Part shown: positions 26,307 to 38,900 of the stretch, one piece after another
Numbering within the stretch: position 1 is the first letter of the stretch
Layout of the letters: each line of letters opens with the position of its first letter
NCBI GenBank assembly: GCA_036345935.2
Contig: JADWOT020000003.1
Location: 13,617,901-13,681,900 of the forward strand
Length of the DNA: 64,000 bases
Reading direction: 5' to 3'
Origin: Taenia hydatigena
Lineage: Eukaryota > Platyhelminthes > Cestoda > Cyclophyllidea > Taeniidae
Program-made: the position numbers and the translations under genes
The notes under the pieces: generated by a model
Told to the model about the DNA's origin: nothing
Seen by the model: the letters and a program-made list of their open reading frames with translations, nothing else
The model's database searches: none

Positions 26307-27519
26307 CTACAAAATCAACGCAAGCAGCCATTGCCGATTTTGTTTTGAAAAAGCATCCGACGAGAGAAACGAACGCAGAAAAAACAACTTTAAACAAATC
26401 CCTTTGTGTCCATTTGCCAGATTCTTTCGCAGCACAAAGTACTGACATCTGACACAGTCTTGAATGGAGAAACATAGATCAATTCTCAACATTGAAAATT
26501 GGAATTTTCCTGCCAAAATACCTGCGCTACCCAATCATGGAAGTATTACTCAATTTCATCAGTAATCGCCTTCAATAAGTCATGTTTGAAGAAACAATGA
26601 CAGACGATCTAAACAACCAAACAGTAAATAAAACCAAAGATCGTTATTAACCTTGAAAGTCATATTCAGCCCTACGCATGATTGATTGCCTTAAAAAAAG
26701 GATCAGCGACTGAAAACGAAATCAATGCCTGGAAATGGTCACAACCGACCCGATTCACTGGTTTTAATGGACTACGACCTAGAACAAACGTCTGATCCGT
26801 AGTAATGGTAATGACCCACGTTACACTGTAAAGTGGATGTCCCACATTAATTTATTACGTGGAGAGTGAGCCTGACCTCCCGCTTACGCCAGTAGGGTTC
26901 ATCCATACCCAATGAATCCTTCCTAGTCTGAGCCAATCGTCTGATCAGTGATTGGCAATGAAGAGCAATTAACTAGTTGCAAAGCCCACACCGCAAAGTA
27001 GGTGAACGTGCAAAACTTCCATCCATACTAACCAAAATTTAGACACTTTCATCGATTCAGACCACCAGAGAGTAATGATGCGAAGCCGCTAAGGAAATTA
27101 TGCATCCACATACATGATGAATTGGAAGGATGAAAGTGACAAAACGCACAGAAGTTGGATGATTTTATTTCAAATAAAGTGAGTGCACCAGTCACTTAAC
27201 TAAACGAGCGAGTTTAGTTGGATCAAAAAGACCAAAATACAAGGTCTAGTCAAATTAAAACATCACAGTCAGAATTCACCAACACAGTCAGTAGAAGAGA
27301 TGAAGGGAGTGTGCAGAACACTATCATGATCAACATCTCCCGGTCGCCTCGTCGATGGTGAGGGCAGGACTCATCATAACAACTGGTCAGGTTCCGTTGA
27401 GATTCCAAACAGCCCATCATGTTCCCAAATAATTCTAAAACTGAAATTCTGATAGGACTTAACAAATGCCACCAGGACCAGAGCTGACTGCTGCAGCAAC
27501 CTGAAAGGCTGATGGATGT

Positions 27520-27704
27520 TCAGAACGCGTTTAATGTGGATGAGTCCCATTGACCTCTAAGTGTTGCGTCACGTTTCCGTCCAGAGGGCGGCTTACAGAT
27601 TCCATAGTTTGGCGCTCGTCCACTCGGTTCAAGATTGAGCCCTTCAATCGGAACATTCAATTGTTTCTGCCCCACGTTTCGACGAGCCAGTTCTGTACGA
27701 GAGC
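27520..27704 (-). CDS. Terminal exon of an unidentified gene upstream of TSEN2
   Basis: After an acceptor (cacccgtgtag), a phase-1 frame of 60 codons ends in a TGA at 27520-27522. It contains LNVPIEGLNLEPSGRAP and closes on TLNAF. The duplicate at 54903-55060 has the same acceptor position, an open frame, aligned IE.L..EP residues and the same final AF-stop, with a 27-nt in-frame length difference. That conservation supports a real 3' coding exon. I do not recognise the protein. It ends about 1.2 kb before the first TSEN2 exon that I can place, on the same strand, so it is a separate gene. Confidence 0.5.
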
Positions 27705-28138
27705 CTACACGGGTGCAAGGAAAATGTTCAATTTCAGCCGGCACAATCATGTCAAGCTAAATACCCCACAAAACTCCTTTCCAATCTGTTCCTCACTTTA
27801 TTTTTTAATACAATAAGGTTGAGCATCTCATCAATCACGCACTCACCTCGGTCATATACCTTATTACGCATTCAAAGACGATCCGATCCACCAACGAAAT
27901 GCAAATGCTGCCAAAAGCACGTCGACTCATTACAGTGATATTAGAAATAAAATCACACTGGAGAGCACGCCTTGAAGATATGCTTGCATAATTGCCATTG
28001 CTGTAGTGATTGATAACACGACTCAATTGCACACACTCCTCCCTCAAGTCACTGCTAGGCAATTCTACCCAATGAACGCAATTACAAGATGGGAGGTGTT
28101 CACTTTGGAAAAATGTCTTGAACGATTCACACTCTCAC

Positions 28139-28375
28139 CAGCGCATTGTACGAGCTGCTTTCCTTTCTCGTACTTGATCAAATTTCAAACGTAGACTTGA
28201 GACGGAAATTAAACAAAGACCGAGTTTGTGCAAAGCTCTCTTACTCGACTCCAAGCCCTTCAGTGTGCCGATCATAAGGCTTGAGAATGCCCTCAGGAAA
28301 TGGAGCTCCGGCACTTCTTGACTGATGCCAGTACCCTTCACGAGAGCATCAGCAGACAAGGAGTAGTCAGCTTTT
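28139..28375 (-). CDS. Internal exon of the unidentified gene upstream of TSEN2
   Basis: An acceptor (ctgaattgcag) opens a 237-nt frame that ends at a strong donor (ctg/gtgaga). The frame includes ISQEVPELHFLRAFSSLM and ALHKLGLCLISVSSLRL, a leucine-rich helical composition. The block has a diverged counterpart at about 54.39-54.55 kb that shares the aactcggtctttgttt core. The family is unknown; helical repeat proteins would fit but this is not shown. Confidence 0.45.
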
Positions 28376-28601
28376 CTGCAATTCAGACCTTCAATTGTTT
28401 TGATAAATAAGCTAAGAGCAGCGAAAACTGCTACTTGCGTTAAAAGTGCAAATCAGACTGCCCATCAGCCAATTTCCGTCGGTTGTACTCCCACTTCTTT
28501 CTGAACAAGAAATATCAGGCGTGAAACGACCGAATCCGTTTCATTCATAGGCGGCATTCCAATCCACTGCTACTTACACAAAGGATGCACTTCTGAGGCC
28601 C

Positions 28602-31600
28602 TCATATGGACCGGCAAGATGACCAATAGTCATACGCGCACTCCAATGGAGAATGACGGGGGAGTGCCGAAAAAGTGGTGTCTCGAACCCAAAACATACT
28701 TGAAGGCCGCCTCATCTGCTCTTTCGTAGCAAGTCTTCTCACATCCCTTGATACTTGGCCATTCACTTCACACAAATGCTTGAGTAGCATTTTAACATGA
28801 GGACACATTTTTACTGTCTCGCCCACGTTTGAAGGATTTAATGGTTCCATCCCTCATTTTAGCGGAGTGCAAGTGGATAGGCATGACCAACCGATTGCAT
28901 CTATGAAGAAACCGCTTAAGAAACTGCGACCAACGTTACATGAGCAATGCCAGATGGGCAATGCTCCGTAGTCAGCATGCACTAAACACCAACTGCCTTT
29001 AGTTGTAAAAAATGAGTTTCCAGATTTATAACACGGACTACTCGCGAATGGAACACAAAAGTCCTGATGGTTTGAGTAGATTTAACCATTCGCATCCTGG
29101 TTGTAAGAACGAAAACACGCATAAAAGAAATTTATATGTCTACAATGGAGATTTAATGTTTTAACACAGTTTCGAAGCGGCTTTGTCAAGAAGATGCGTT
29201 TTGAATTCAGCAGGCATATGGCAGTCAGTGGAAAATAATTTTGTGTTGAATATCTAATCTACTAAAGGGCTGAACACTAACCCTCCCCCTCTTCCTTCTC
29301 CAAATAAACGCCTCCGCTCGTGCTTCTACCTAAATACCAAACTAGAAGCGACAACGCGATCCAGTCAAGTGATACAGTTGAGCTAAACTGTCTTCATGCG
29401 AAAACTAAAGCAATATCTCAAGGAGGTAGTCAAGGAGACAGCCTGTTGCAAGAGATCTATACCCGTCACTCTGATGGCATCCTTACTTCAGTCTCCGTAA
29501 TAAACCAGTGCTTATAAATGCTGTGGAAGGAGTGGAGATTTGCTGATTCCTTCCAAGAACAGCTCATAAAAGCTCACTTAGCAAGTGGTATAGCGACATT
29601 TCCAGTCGAAGTATTCCCTTATGAAATGTTGAAGATGAGTTTCATGAGGTAAAACAGCCTCTTGCAAAGAATCGGTGACCGTCCAAACCTGCCCCTGAAT
29701 AGTAATAGCAGGCGATAAGTTAAAGCAGCCATAAGCACAGGAAACAAAAAGCCAAGCCTCCCAAATTAGCCTAGCAAAACAATGTGCAGCCAAACGGTCG
29801 CGAAGTCGAAGATTTACACACAACTGAGCACTCCCAATGAATGAATTTAACACCATCTACTTGTGCATTTTCGATTACCTATCCGTGGCCATGGGACCAT
29901 ATAAAAGACCACAGCAGCACACAGAACCATAGTTCTGGTAAAACCTGCCAAAGAAAGCCCAAGGCGGCAATTAAGATGACGGCTACAGAAGCATCGTTTA
30001 ATACGTTCACAGCTAAGGTTCGCCTAGCCAGCAGGAAAATCAATTATGTCTTTCTTGTTCTGCTCAAAAACCAAAGAATACAACCGTCCTTCATCGCTTT
30101 TGACGTTTTGAATGTAATCAGTTGGGTGCGACCTTATGTCACATAGGTGCGACGTTACAACCAAATAGCTATAATGAGGAATGTGGAAGTCGTTTCCAAG
30201 CGGCACAACTCCCACCAGAAAGTCGAAGTAAAGCGTGAACGCCATTGTGCGGTTTAACCAACACAAAAGCTAATTCAGGAACCAGACAAGCATTTTCAGT
30301 CTCCTAAACAGTGGCCGTGCGCGTGTATTCTGCTACGACAATAACTAAATCACAACGACTAATGCGACTGACAAGGAATACGGCCTTAGTAGCAGACCTC
30401 TGACCATCCAGATGCGACACTTCGACATTCACAGAGTTCTTGGAAAGGGAGGCTGCTGGTCTCGGAATAGGTCAAAGCTATCTGGCAGAATGACTGGCAG
30501 TTAGTTGGGTTCTGCAAGTTCAACCACTTCTTTGGAATGCAAACACACCATCATTTTAAAATTATTACAAACTTTGAGTAAGTATGCCTTGAATACTTGT
30601 CTAAGGGTATGAGGAGCACAGGTGTGCTAACTGGAAAACAAATTACACACAGAAGTCGACATTGATGTTCTAATGAAGAGTTTAGCCCGTTGGCACCGAA
30701 ACCTTCGCCAATGGGTTGCAAAAGTACATCATTTTAGATTATTTTAGCCTAGAAATGGGTTTAGAGTGAGAGATCTAAGGCGACGCAAAAGAGATTCGGG
30801 GTGAAGGCAGAGGTCTTACGTTGCTAATGAGCCGCAAACATTACACCTTTCAGGAGGAATCGAGACAAAGAGGGAAGAAACCAAAATAAAACAAGCAACT
30901 AGTGCAGGCTAAATGGCCTTAAAGACCTGCTCAACCCTTAAGCAGACCTTTGAACGATGTATTTCATGCTTTTCATTTCCACGGAAAAAAAGGCAGCATC
31001 ACCATTAAATCCACAAATGTGATTAAGAGTCAACTCGCGCGAAGGGAGTAAAGTTATGAAACAATATGATACTGATTCCTCCATCGAATGACATTACAGA
31101 TGACTCAGTAGAATAAAGTAACATTCGACGAAAATAGCCAGCATAGTCTCTGGCGCGAGACCTAGACATCATGTTCAATACACGTTCCTTGCAGAGAGCA
31201 ATTGATTCTTTGGAGTAACTTGAGGAAATTCTAACTAATTCAGAAGCTGTACAACGTTAAGCACCAGGATCTACCTCAGGTTAATAAATTAACTGCTTAC
31301 AAAATGAACAAATATATTCCAGATTGTAGGAAAGAGTAACGCAAACTACGTGAGCATGAGGTCCGCCACACAGAGGCACCCACCACGGTGGGGAGTAAAC
31401 CACCATGAATCCTGATACTGACGGTGAGGTGGCGATGGATCACATTCCCAGCAAATAGTTTAAGGCCCACAGACCTGCCAACGGCGTCTCTTTATCAAAC
31501 GTCCCCGTGAAAATACTCGATAACGTGGCAAACGAACGCGCTAGCGGTTCGCATTTGTGCATTTTCCTGGACGAAAGGGGATACAGCGTGTACTCCGCTT

Positions 31601-32248
31601 TCTTTCTTCTTTACCAGTCTCGGAGGAAAAATTACCACCACGACACAGATTATTGATTTTCTTGACGACGCTAATACTTGCATAACGGAAGCAACAGATT
31701 CAACCGCTGTTTAAAAACGACCGAGGGCAATAATCTTTGGATTTTGAAACATTTAAACTTAGTCAAGGCAATTTCGTTACGGCTTAATGCAATCGATCTT
31801 AGTAAGGCAGTAGACAACACTGCGCATATTCATAACGAAGAGCTCAGATGGAAGTAATGGATCTCGTTAAATAATGCAAGCATTTTAGAGGAAAAACGAT
31901 TTGACGAATACTTACCAGACGTGAGGTGCGAACTCCGAGATGCTTAACGGATACAGGAAGACGCTCAAAACACGCAAGAAGAGTGTGTAGTGGCACGCCT
32001 TAAAAACACGAAACGAGCTGCAAGCAAGAGAGGTAGCGTCGGTTGCAGTAGCGGAGAAGACAGTGCCGAGCGATCGAGACGGCAGCAGCGATAGCCATCA
32101 TCGACGCAGATGAGTAGGGTGCTATCAAAGGGGCGGAGGAGAAGGTCGTCTCAAAGTATCGTGCGCATAACGTCTTCGAGAATGACGATAGGGGCTTCTG
32201 ATAACAACTGAAGGATGAACTCAAGCAGAGGGGCCGATTCTTCTACGC
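28602..32248 (-). pseudogene. Duplicated exon-like blocks of unidentified gene(s), some interrupted
   Basis: Coding-like blocks conserved with the other arm lie at about 28.63-28.85, 29.58-29.85, 30.10-30.25, 30.28-30.46, 30.65-30.74, 31.40-31.47 and 32.0-32.25 kb. The block starting at 32248 follows a good acceptor (atcatttacag) and reads VEESAPLLEFILQLLSEAPI, but meets a TGA about 10 codons later. The block at 30.28-30.46 reads SVNVEVSHLDGQRSATKAVF, then a TAG where the other copy continues open (GVSVKAAEN). A donor present in the other copy (gtgtgagtgc, near 52.41 kb) is lost here. These breaks suggest that at least part of this copy is decayed, unless I have misplaced exon borders. Confidence 0.4.
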
Positions 32249-32504
32249 CTGTAAATGATTGCTAGTGTTTTAATCAAGCATGCTTTCCGGAGATTTCAAC
32301 GTCTCGAGCATCATGCTTATTTGGAAGCCTAATGCGAAAGCATAAGTGAAGAGAAGCTCAGCAACGGGAGTGCAAGAGAAGTCTATTAGGCTCCAGCGAC
32401 ACAAGACAACGTTCTTTCATAAATTTCCATTAAGCACATGTCTAGTTTACGCAGAGATAAAGTTAAAATGCATAACAGGCACTACAGCAAAACGTTAAAC
32501 AAAC

Positions 32505-33010
32505 CTATGGCTTGACGTTAGTCACAATATCTGATCGATCAAACTTCTCCTGGGCTGAAACCACTGGTTTTATAAGGCCAGGCACTCCCATAAACCAGTT
32601 AGCATACCAAGCCGTGCCCAGTTCACCTGATGTCGCATTAGCTAAATTCTGAAGCTGAAAGTCGTTGGGCAGCATAATTCCAGGGTACCTTGACAAGGCT
32701 AAAAGGAACCGATTGCCTAAACTATTCCTTCCTACTTAGAAAAATAACAAACATCTGAACTTCCTCGCCTTTCGTTTTCTCTTAAATCCTTCCTTGATGT
32801 TCAAACTTCAGCCCGCCTAGGTTTCTACTTCACTTGCTTGAAGGATTTAGATGCCTTGAATAAGATATCGTAATGATACCAAAGGGCCATTCCTCCATCG
32901 AATACGTAGGGCTGAATAAAAGCCCTACTCCCGATGAGTGCATGCGATGGAACTTCCACGGCATCAACAATCTGATTGATTACCTTTGCCATATGCTGCT
33001 TCGCACTCAT
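32505..33010 (-). CDS. Two exon-like blocks of an unidentified protein
   Basis: On the minus strand, an acceptor (cttttattcag) near 32.92 kb opens a frame reading PYVFDGGMALWYHYDILFKA, with a possible donor after the SFKQ codons. A second acceptor (ggttccttttag) near 32.70 kb opens a frame with YPGIMLPNDFQLQNLANATS and GTAWYANWFMGVPGLIKP. The frame closes with TAG at 32505, or splices a few codons earlier. The aromatic and Gly/Pro composition looks like genuine protein. Matching but decayed sequence is at about 49.95-50.28 kb on plus. I could not name the family. Confidence 0.4.
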
Positions 33011-33378
33011 AGGAACACGACTTTTGAAAGATCGCCAGCATGCGTCAAAGTTATTAGTTGATTTGTGCAGGCTGTGCAGCCTCCACAGTCTAATTACTGC
33101 TTACTTAAATCATAATATAAATTGCTCAAAATTTCAAGTTATGGCTTTAAATTTGAGTTACTTTGCTAACTTTTATTAAGTTGTTTATGTCGTACAAGTT
33201 GATTTGTTTTGCATTGCATTATAAGCAAAGCCACTAAAAAATTGTTACTTTATGTTGTTTCATTGTGATTCCTTTTCATTGCGTGTTTACTTTTAAAATT
33301 TTAACCATTACGTGTCAGTTAAATAAAATATCACTAAAACCAGTTAAGTGGGCTTATGAGCTCAAGTTTAATTTGGAC

Positions 33379-34007
33379 TGTGGCGCCCCGAGGCTCCCTC
33401 GAAGGCAAAAGAAGGCAGAATGCTAGGTTGGAATATATGTATTCAAAGGACAGAGGGAAATAAGCTGCTGGCATGGCCCGGAGGCCAGCCTAAGCAGCTA
33501 GGGCAATATGGCCACCTCTGTGACCTTCACCATAAACGGTAGTTCCAACAAACAAAGTACTACATGGACCCCATCTCTTATGGCTAATAGGCACTTTGTT
33601 TTATTATCTGGCATTTTTAATTCCTGGCATAATTTATTCAAGTGATTTTTTGAGAAGTTCTTGATCTCTGAGTCTTCCATGGAGGCAGAAAATCTTGGGG
33701 CCACCAGTGCAGAGTTGGAGGCTTCCCCGAAGGCTGAAGAAGACAGGAAACCTGAGCAGAACATGTTTAGTCAACATATGAAAGGACTTAGGTTTACTAG
33801 CTTGCCACAATTTCTAGTCCGCCCGGCGAAGAACATATGGCCAACCAAGTGTAAGACTTTGTTTGTTTGGACTACCGGCCATGTTGCCCTAGCTGCGCAG
33901 GCTGGCTTCCGGGCCATACCAGCAGCTCATTTCCCCTGTCTGTTAAAATTCATATATTCTACCCTAGTATTCTGTCTTTTGTCTCAAATGAGCCTCGGGA
34001 CGCTACA
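33379..34007 (-). mobile_element. LTR-like composite element with outward-facing inverted ends
   Basis: The left end 33379-33559 starts tgtggcgccccgaggctcc. The right end 33855-34007 is its diverged reverse complement, ending gagcctcgggacgctaca. Both ends share an ordered series of words with the solo copy at 17038-17215. Between them lies a minus-strand open frame (see next entry). The ends have retroviral-type TG/CA boundaries, and the inner border of each reads ...tactaca or ...cttaca. A normal LTR element would have direct rather than inverted repeats. So this is either a small fold-back (TIR) element or one LTR element interrupted by an oppositely oriented one. No target-site duplication is evident. 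Confidence 0.6.
33498..33680 (-). CDS. SAP-like short ORF inside the LTR-like composite
   Basis: From an ATG at 33678-33680 the minus frame reads MEDSEIKNFSKNHLNKLC, followed by QELKMPDNKTKCLLAIRDGV. This fits the SAP motif pattern (helix, LkxLgLp, short turn, K..LL.RI helix). SAP motifs bind DNA and also appear near the start of some retrotransposon gag-like proteins. The frame then runs into the inverted LTR-like end and stops at 33498, so any original protein is truncated. The frame is also open upstream of the ATG. The family call is by pattern only. Confidence 0.4.
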   Translation of the reverse strand: MEDSEIKNFSKNHLNKLCQELKMPDNKTKCLLAIRDGVHVVLCLLELPFMVKVTEVAILP

Positions 34008-35047
34008 CCAACTGTCCGAAGTCGATACCGGGATTCAAACAAGCAATAAAGTATTACACTAGCATATTCTGGAGGCCACCACACCTGGTTCTGTTGCGAT
34101 CCTAAAACTTGAGCAACTAACCCGCTTCTATAGCCTTACTCCTCTCTTTAGCACCATCCTCGGCTTCAGCCAGCCCAACGTAAGCGGTGTTGCGAAGATA
34201 ATTCTCGATTTTACCAGTCATCGAGTTTTTACACATCTGATGAGATGCTTGATGGCATTATCGCTTACCATTTCTGGAGATTGTACTAGATTCGGAATTT
34301 TGTCTCGTATGACATCTGGATTCACTGACTGGGCAATGTGCTCATTATTACGCCCGCCTATAATCAATGCGAATTCTGAATTGGACTCAAAGTGTTTCTT
34401 CCAAGAAATAGTTTAACGTATCTAACGCATTAATTAAAAGTTTGAAAATTGAAAGCATAGCAACGCCATTCGCGGTGCTTCTACTTTAGCCATCATATCT
34501 GTATGCACGAGATTACCCGCTAAACAGATGCTCAGGCGTGGTAACCCACTTTCGCGTTTCCCCTTCGAAATTAACTTAGTGTAACTTATCTTTGAATACC
34601 CGAAGCAGAATGCTGCCGCCATTGAATAGGTACTCAGTAGCAATTTGTTGGCAGAACCGTGCAACTGTGCTTTTAGAAAAGGATATGACAGGTGACGCGT
34701 AAAATGGCATATTGCACAGTAGACTAGGTAACGAACAATATATGTACCATTCAATTTGGTGGCAATTAAAGGTGTTCGTCTGCACTGCTTTAATTCATTC
34801 GAATTAAGCGACAGTGGTGATAAATGTTTCCATGTTTAGCGTTAAAACAATCAACTGTTATGCGCGATCCATAACTTCCACCATAACTTAATGCGATCTT
34901 GATGCGCATACTTACATGCTAAGATCATGGAGAGGTATTTTATCATTTAATAGAAGCAAAATTCTCAGGTAAAATGACTGACGCGTAGGAAAAAGTCTAC
35001 CAGAGTAAAACCAAAAGCAGCATATGCATCGCTTCTGCTTTGCAAAG

Positions 35048-35237
35048 TGGTTCGAAGTAGTGGCTGCTAAAGTAGCTGATACTGAGGCATTACTAAATGC
35101 GATTTTGCGTGTATGCAAGAAGAGAGAAAAGTTCATTACCAAATATTGTCCTCGAAGTCCTCAGTTTGGTTATAATTTCTGCAAAAGCCTAAGAAAGTGT
35201 GCTGCACACGCTTGTTTCTCTTCACATCAATTAAAAG
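35048..35237 (+). CDS. Exon family E, copy 1 (plus strand; acceptor degenerate)
   Basis: This frame contains EVVAAKVADTEALLNAIL, KKREKFITKYCPRS and HACFSSHQLK, and ends at a donor (aaag/gtgagg). It aligns residue for residue with copy 2 on the minus strand (39834-40029), including the HA..S.HQ.K end and the donor. The acceptor position reads aagtgg instead of a normal ag, so this copy may be a pseudo-exon. The product is unknown. Confidence 0.45.
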
Positions 35238-35274
35238 GTGAGGTGGCGTTAATTGTGCTTCAAATGTCATCCAG

Positions 35275-35995
35275 TCACTCTAAATGGACGTGTGCAAGTC
35301 ACAGAGTGGGTGATGGGAAAGGCAGTCAACATGACTGCTGGCTCATGCACTCAACGCACACCTCATTGCTGACTCACTCACCATAGTTAATCAATCGATC
35401 TGTTGCACAGATGTTACGCATTGGTTATCGGGTTAGCAAATCGATAAGTTACAGTGCACTAACTCGCGCATACGATTTCAATTTATCGCACTTCATCGTC
35501 ATCACCAGGAGAGGCGTCCGGCGCTGCGTTGCTTCCAGTGATGAGTGAGACCAATGGGAAGGGACCAATTTGCCCATCTGTTCTGTTGCATCACTGAACC
35601 CAATGTGTGGCACAGAGGGAAGGTCACCTCTCTGCAGATGTCTGCATTGGCAAAATCTTACTGCCAAAGAAGGATCAGTGAAGCCTTGCCACCTCGACGT
35701 CTGCATTGCACTTGGATTGCATCTTGTATACAGCTGTCGCATATGAGGGTTTGTGAATTGTGCGAACAAATGACACCGTCTCCTCGACTGCAGAAGACAA
35801 GACGAAATTCACTCAAAGGCACGTCGATCGGTAACTGATTGGATCTGGCTTTGATTGACAGTGGCAGCTGCAGCCTTAAGCTGTACGAAATTATTACACA
35901 TCTCGCCATTCCTGCCACTTTTACCTAAAATAAACAAAGAGGGGAACGCTCCGTATACAATGGAATTAGCATGTCAAATGGCTGATCTTGCCACT
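35275..35995 (+). repeat. Inverted repeat arm, left (near-identical to 39050-39770)
   Basis: Positions 35346-35995 appear identical to the reverse complement of 39050-39699; paired coordinates sum to 75045 without indels. Three overlapping translated frames in each arm (35449-35769, 35545-35838 and 35658-35918) are the same residue for residue. Outward of 35346 single mismatches appear, and before about 35265 there is a roughly 26-nt indel and lower identity. At the inner side identity stops abruptly at 35995. Confidence 0.9.
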
Positions 35996-38900
35996 GACGA
36001 ATGGCTTTGCTGTCCCTTTGATAGATATGGAATGACCTTATTTGAGCCTCGTGAGTGTTTCATGAGTTCTTGGTTATTTTACGATAACCGGACTGGGGAG
36101 CCGACCAAGGCCAGACCTCTTGCCACGCAGGCTGTTCAGTCTCCACGGTCCCCACTACTGTTGCTTTGGCCCCTCAATCCTTCCATGGATTAGCAATAAA
36201 TGCCCTTCGCACTGTTTCGGTGTGTAAATACTCAGTACGCTCCACATTTACTTCGTATAGTTGTAGATGCAGAGTAAACTAGCCCCTCAGTCTTAAACCG
36301 GTGATTTTGCTTTTTCCATTAAGAGTTAATGAACTTTTACGGGCAGATTCTTTTCCGTTCATTTAAAGCATTAGATAATTAATTCCCCACCTCCAACTCG
36401 TGGATTTCTTAAAGTAAGGGATGAAGCCCCAGCAGAAAACCCGCTACTTTGTCTTGAATCTCATCAGTTCATCCAATTCAATCCCTTGTTTATTTTAATG
36501 CTTAATATAAGTGCTTAGACGGCATGGAAGGAAGCGCGATTACGGCTGCATAGTGCTTTGTTAACCTACTTCACTTCTTCGCCGGTGTCTAGCGTAATGT
36601 AGTCTTGTAACAACGTTGTTTCAACCTGCTCAGAATTCGCCTTCCGGACACGCTAAACTTGACATTCCTCTAGCACTGACTAACGCCTCTAATGGGCATA
36701 GATATATTGCATTTTAAGCACAACCAGCAATATGTAAGCTGACTTTTTGTAGCAGGAAACAATGGAATGATTCACGTGTTTAATCGACATTCGCTTGTAG
36801 TAGTTCCATTCAAAATACCGTTTTATCCCATGCAAACATGAGTGGACATTGTTGGACATGGCCAATATGACATGACCGCCCCAAGTTAAATTTACTGTGT
36901 AATTTGTTTTACAGCAAGCCACACACAAATTTTCCCATAATACAATTGAATTGAGCCATAAACAGGACCGCCTTGTCTGAAACTTCATTATTCAGTAGTG
37001 ATTAGATAAGATTATTGCGTAAATCATGCAAGTGGCAATCTGCCATACTTGGTATGCTTACATGTTTTAAAAGAAGAAGACACGTAAAAACCACTAATGC
37101 ATCAAAATGCATGGATTTAAATTACCAATTTGCCATCTGGATAAGGAGTTAAGTAGTGAGTTGAAGTAGTTTTGCTTCATAACACCAAGGAAGCCTCGTA
37201 ATCTGCAGTAGTATAAATCAACAGGTTTTACTACAATATAACATACAACAAAGGTTTGACTTGCAACATACTGCTATTAGTCGGTGATTGCGTTACCTGT
37301 GGATGGCGAGATAGTCTCTAACTATTTCATACATGGGTGAATGGATAGATAGGTAAAAAGACAAAGTTTGGGTTAAAACAGGGATGATGCTGTGTTTTAA
37401 TTTCTCGCCGTTTTAATCTAAAACTGATTAACATTAGACCCTGTCTGGTGGTTTCCCCCAATGCACGTGTAAGACAGTTCTTCTTTAAGACAATGTCAAT
37501 CAAGGCCCACCAGCTGTGTAGTGAGCACTATTTTAGCTAAAATGCTCAGATGGAACCGACAAGGCACCGTGATTTGTCTTCTTCCTGTAATGGTCTAGAA
37601 TTGACCAACAGTAAACCTTAGCTGTTGACTTTCTTCGGTGTACTTTCAAGTAATCCGCTTGTAAGCAACGGTAATTTAATCCGGCCGACTCTTCATTGGA
37701 CATTATTTTCTTACGAAGGAGGCCTCTGAGCTTCATTTACTTTATTTTGACTTAAGATCGATAGGCGATTGGCCATGGCTAATGGTTTTCTTTGTCGGGC
37801 ATGTTGAGCAACTCTTATGTTGTAAGAGATCGTTTGGATGGTGAATACGCCCTTTACCACTGAACATTGACAATCATTTCTTGCCCGAAATCGAATGCCG
37901 CGTAGCAAAGCTTCCTCCCACGCTGAGGCTTAAGCATAATCTTGACATGATGGTTCGTTAAACCTCGACCTAATAGATCGAGACGTAGAATAGTATGAGA
38001 AGGCGCATAACCATCGTGGCTGGAAACGGTATGCGTCACACTGAGCTTAGGACGACTCCAGTATTACGATTAGACGTGTACCACGAGAGCACCACCTGGA
38101 TAGCTACGCGCATCGCCAGACTGTTCGAGCTCTCAAACATGACTCGTTTCATCGTCTCATAATTGGCTTTAGGTTTGGGTGGAGCCTCATTAAGGAATAC
38201 TGAACGCTCGTTTGGCACCACACACAGTTCGCTGTAGTGGGTGTGATACCAAGCTTGCTCCACTTATTGCTTATGGCGGAAGGGAAGAGAGCGTGAGAAG
38301 CATCATCGTCAGCCGAGCCGGAGTCGCAAATATCACATCTTTTATCTACCACCAGATCTGCGATGCATTTTCCCGCTTTTATAGGACTGATATTTCGATG
38401 TGATTGCATCTTTCCAAGCGCCCAATTCAGTAATTGCTATCGCCATTGACGAGGTGTTCAACTTAGCAGTTTGCGAGTGAATGAACGAATGGATGACTGC
38501 CTAAATTGCAAGTAATATGAATTTATGAGGCACACTGTGGGGGAAAATGCCATCCAGTTTATATCTAAAACAGAGTTTTGCGTGACATTAGAAATGCAAC
38601 AAAGAAGGCTTAATTTTAGACCAATGTTTGGACAAGCGTCTTGATACTGCTGCAGTGGCAACATCCGCTCTGCTGCAGTTGTCGGTAAAATCACGATGCG
38701 CATTCAAACGGCATTCACGTTTCATCTGTCTCTTTTCATGATGGTCTTTTTCGATGCATACTTCTGGTAGCGACTTGCATTTTGGGCTGTTCATGTTTGC
38801 CTTTACTTTTAGTTTGTGCAAAAGTAGTGGAATTGCTGCGGAGCGCTCTGCTCTGGCTGAGAAGTGAGTGCCAATCAGTAGCCGTTAGATGTGGTCAATC

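Larger units (their letters stand above)
24400..34400 (-). repeat. Arm 1 of a roughly 10-kb inverted segmental duplication (less decayed copy)
   Basis: Read on the minus strand, this region matches the plus strand of about 48.29-57.84 kb block by block in the same order. The sum of paired coordinates stays near 82.2-82.9 kb. Anchors are 34.27/48.37, 32.92/50.0, 32.57/50.23, 32.1/50.65, 31.42/51.39, 31.05/51.90, 30.7/52.12, 30.4/52.25, 30.2/52.45, 29.65/53.02, 28.7/54.2, 28.2/54.47, 27.6/54.97, 27.3/55.3, 26.4/55.95, 26.0-26.3/56.14-56.4, 25.0/57.35 and 24.5/57.7. Exon-like parts match best; intron parts are alignable but diverged. The LTR-like composite at 33379-34007 lies in this arm and not in the other, so it probably inserted after the duplication. 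Confidence 0.8.

Noticed and set aside
35449..35918. Three overlapping ORFs repeated exactly at 39127-39596
   Set aside because: Their identity reflects identical DNA of the inverted repeat arms. All three frames on both strands are preserved equally, so this is not evidence of coding.
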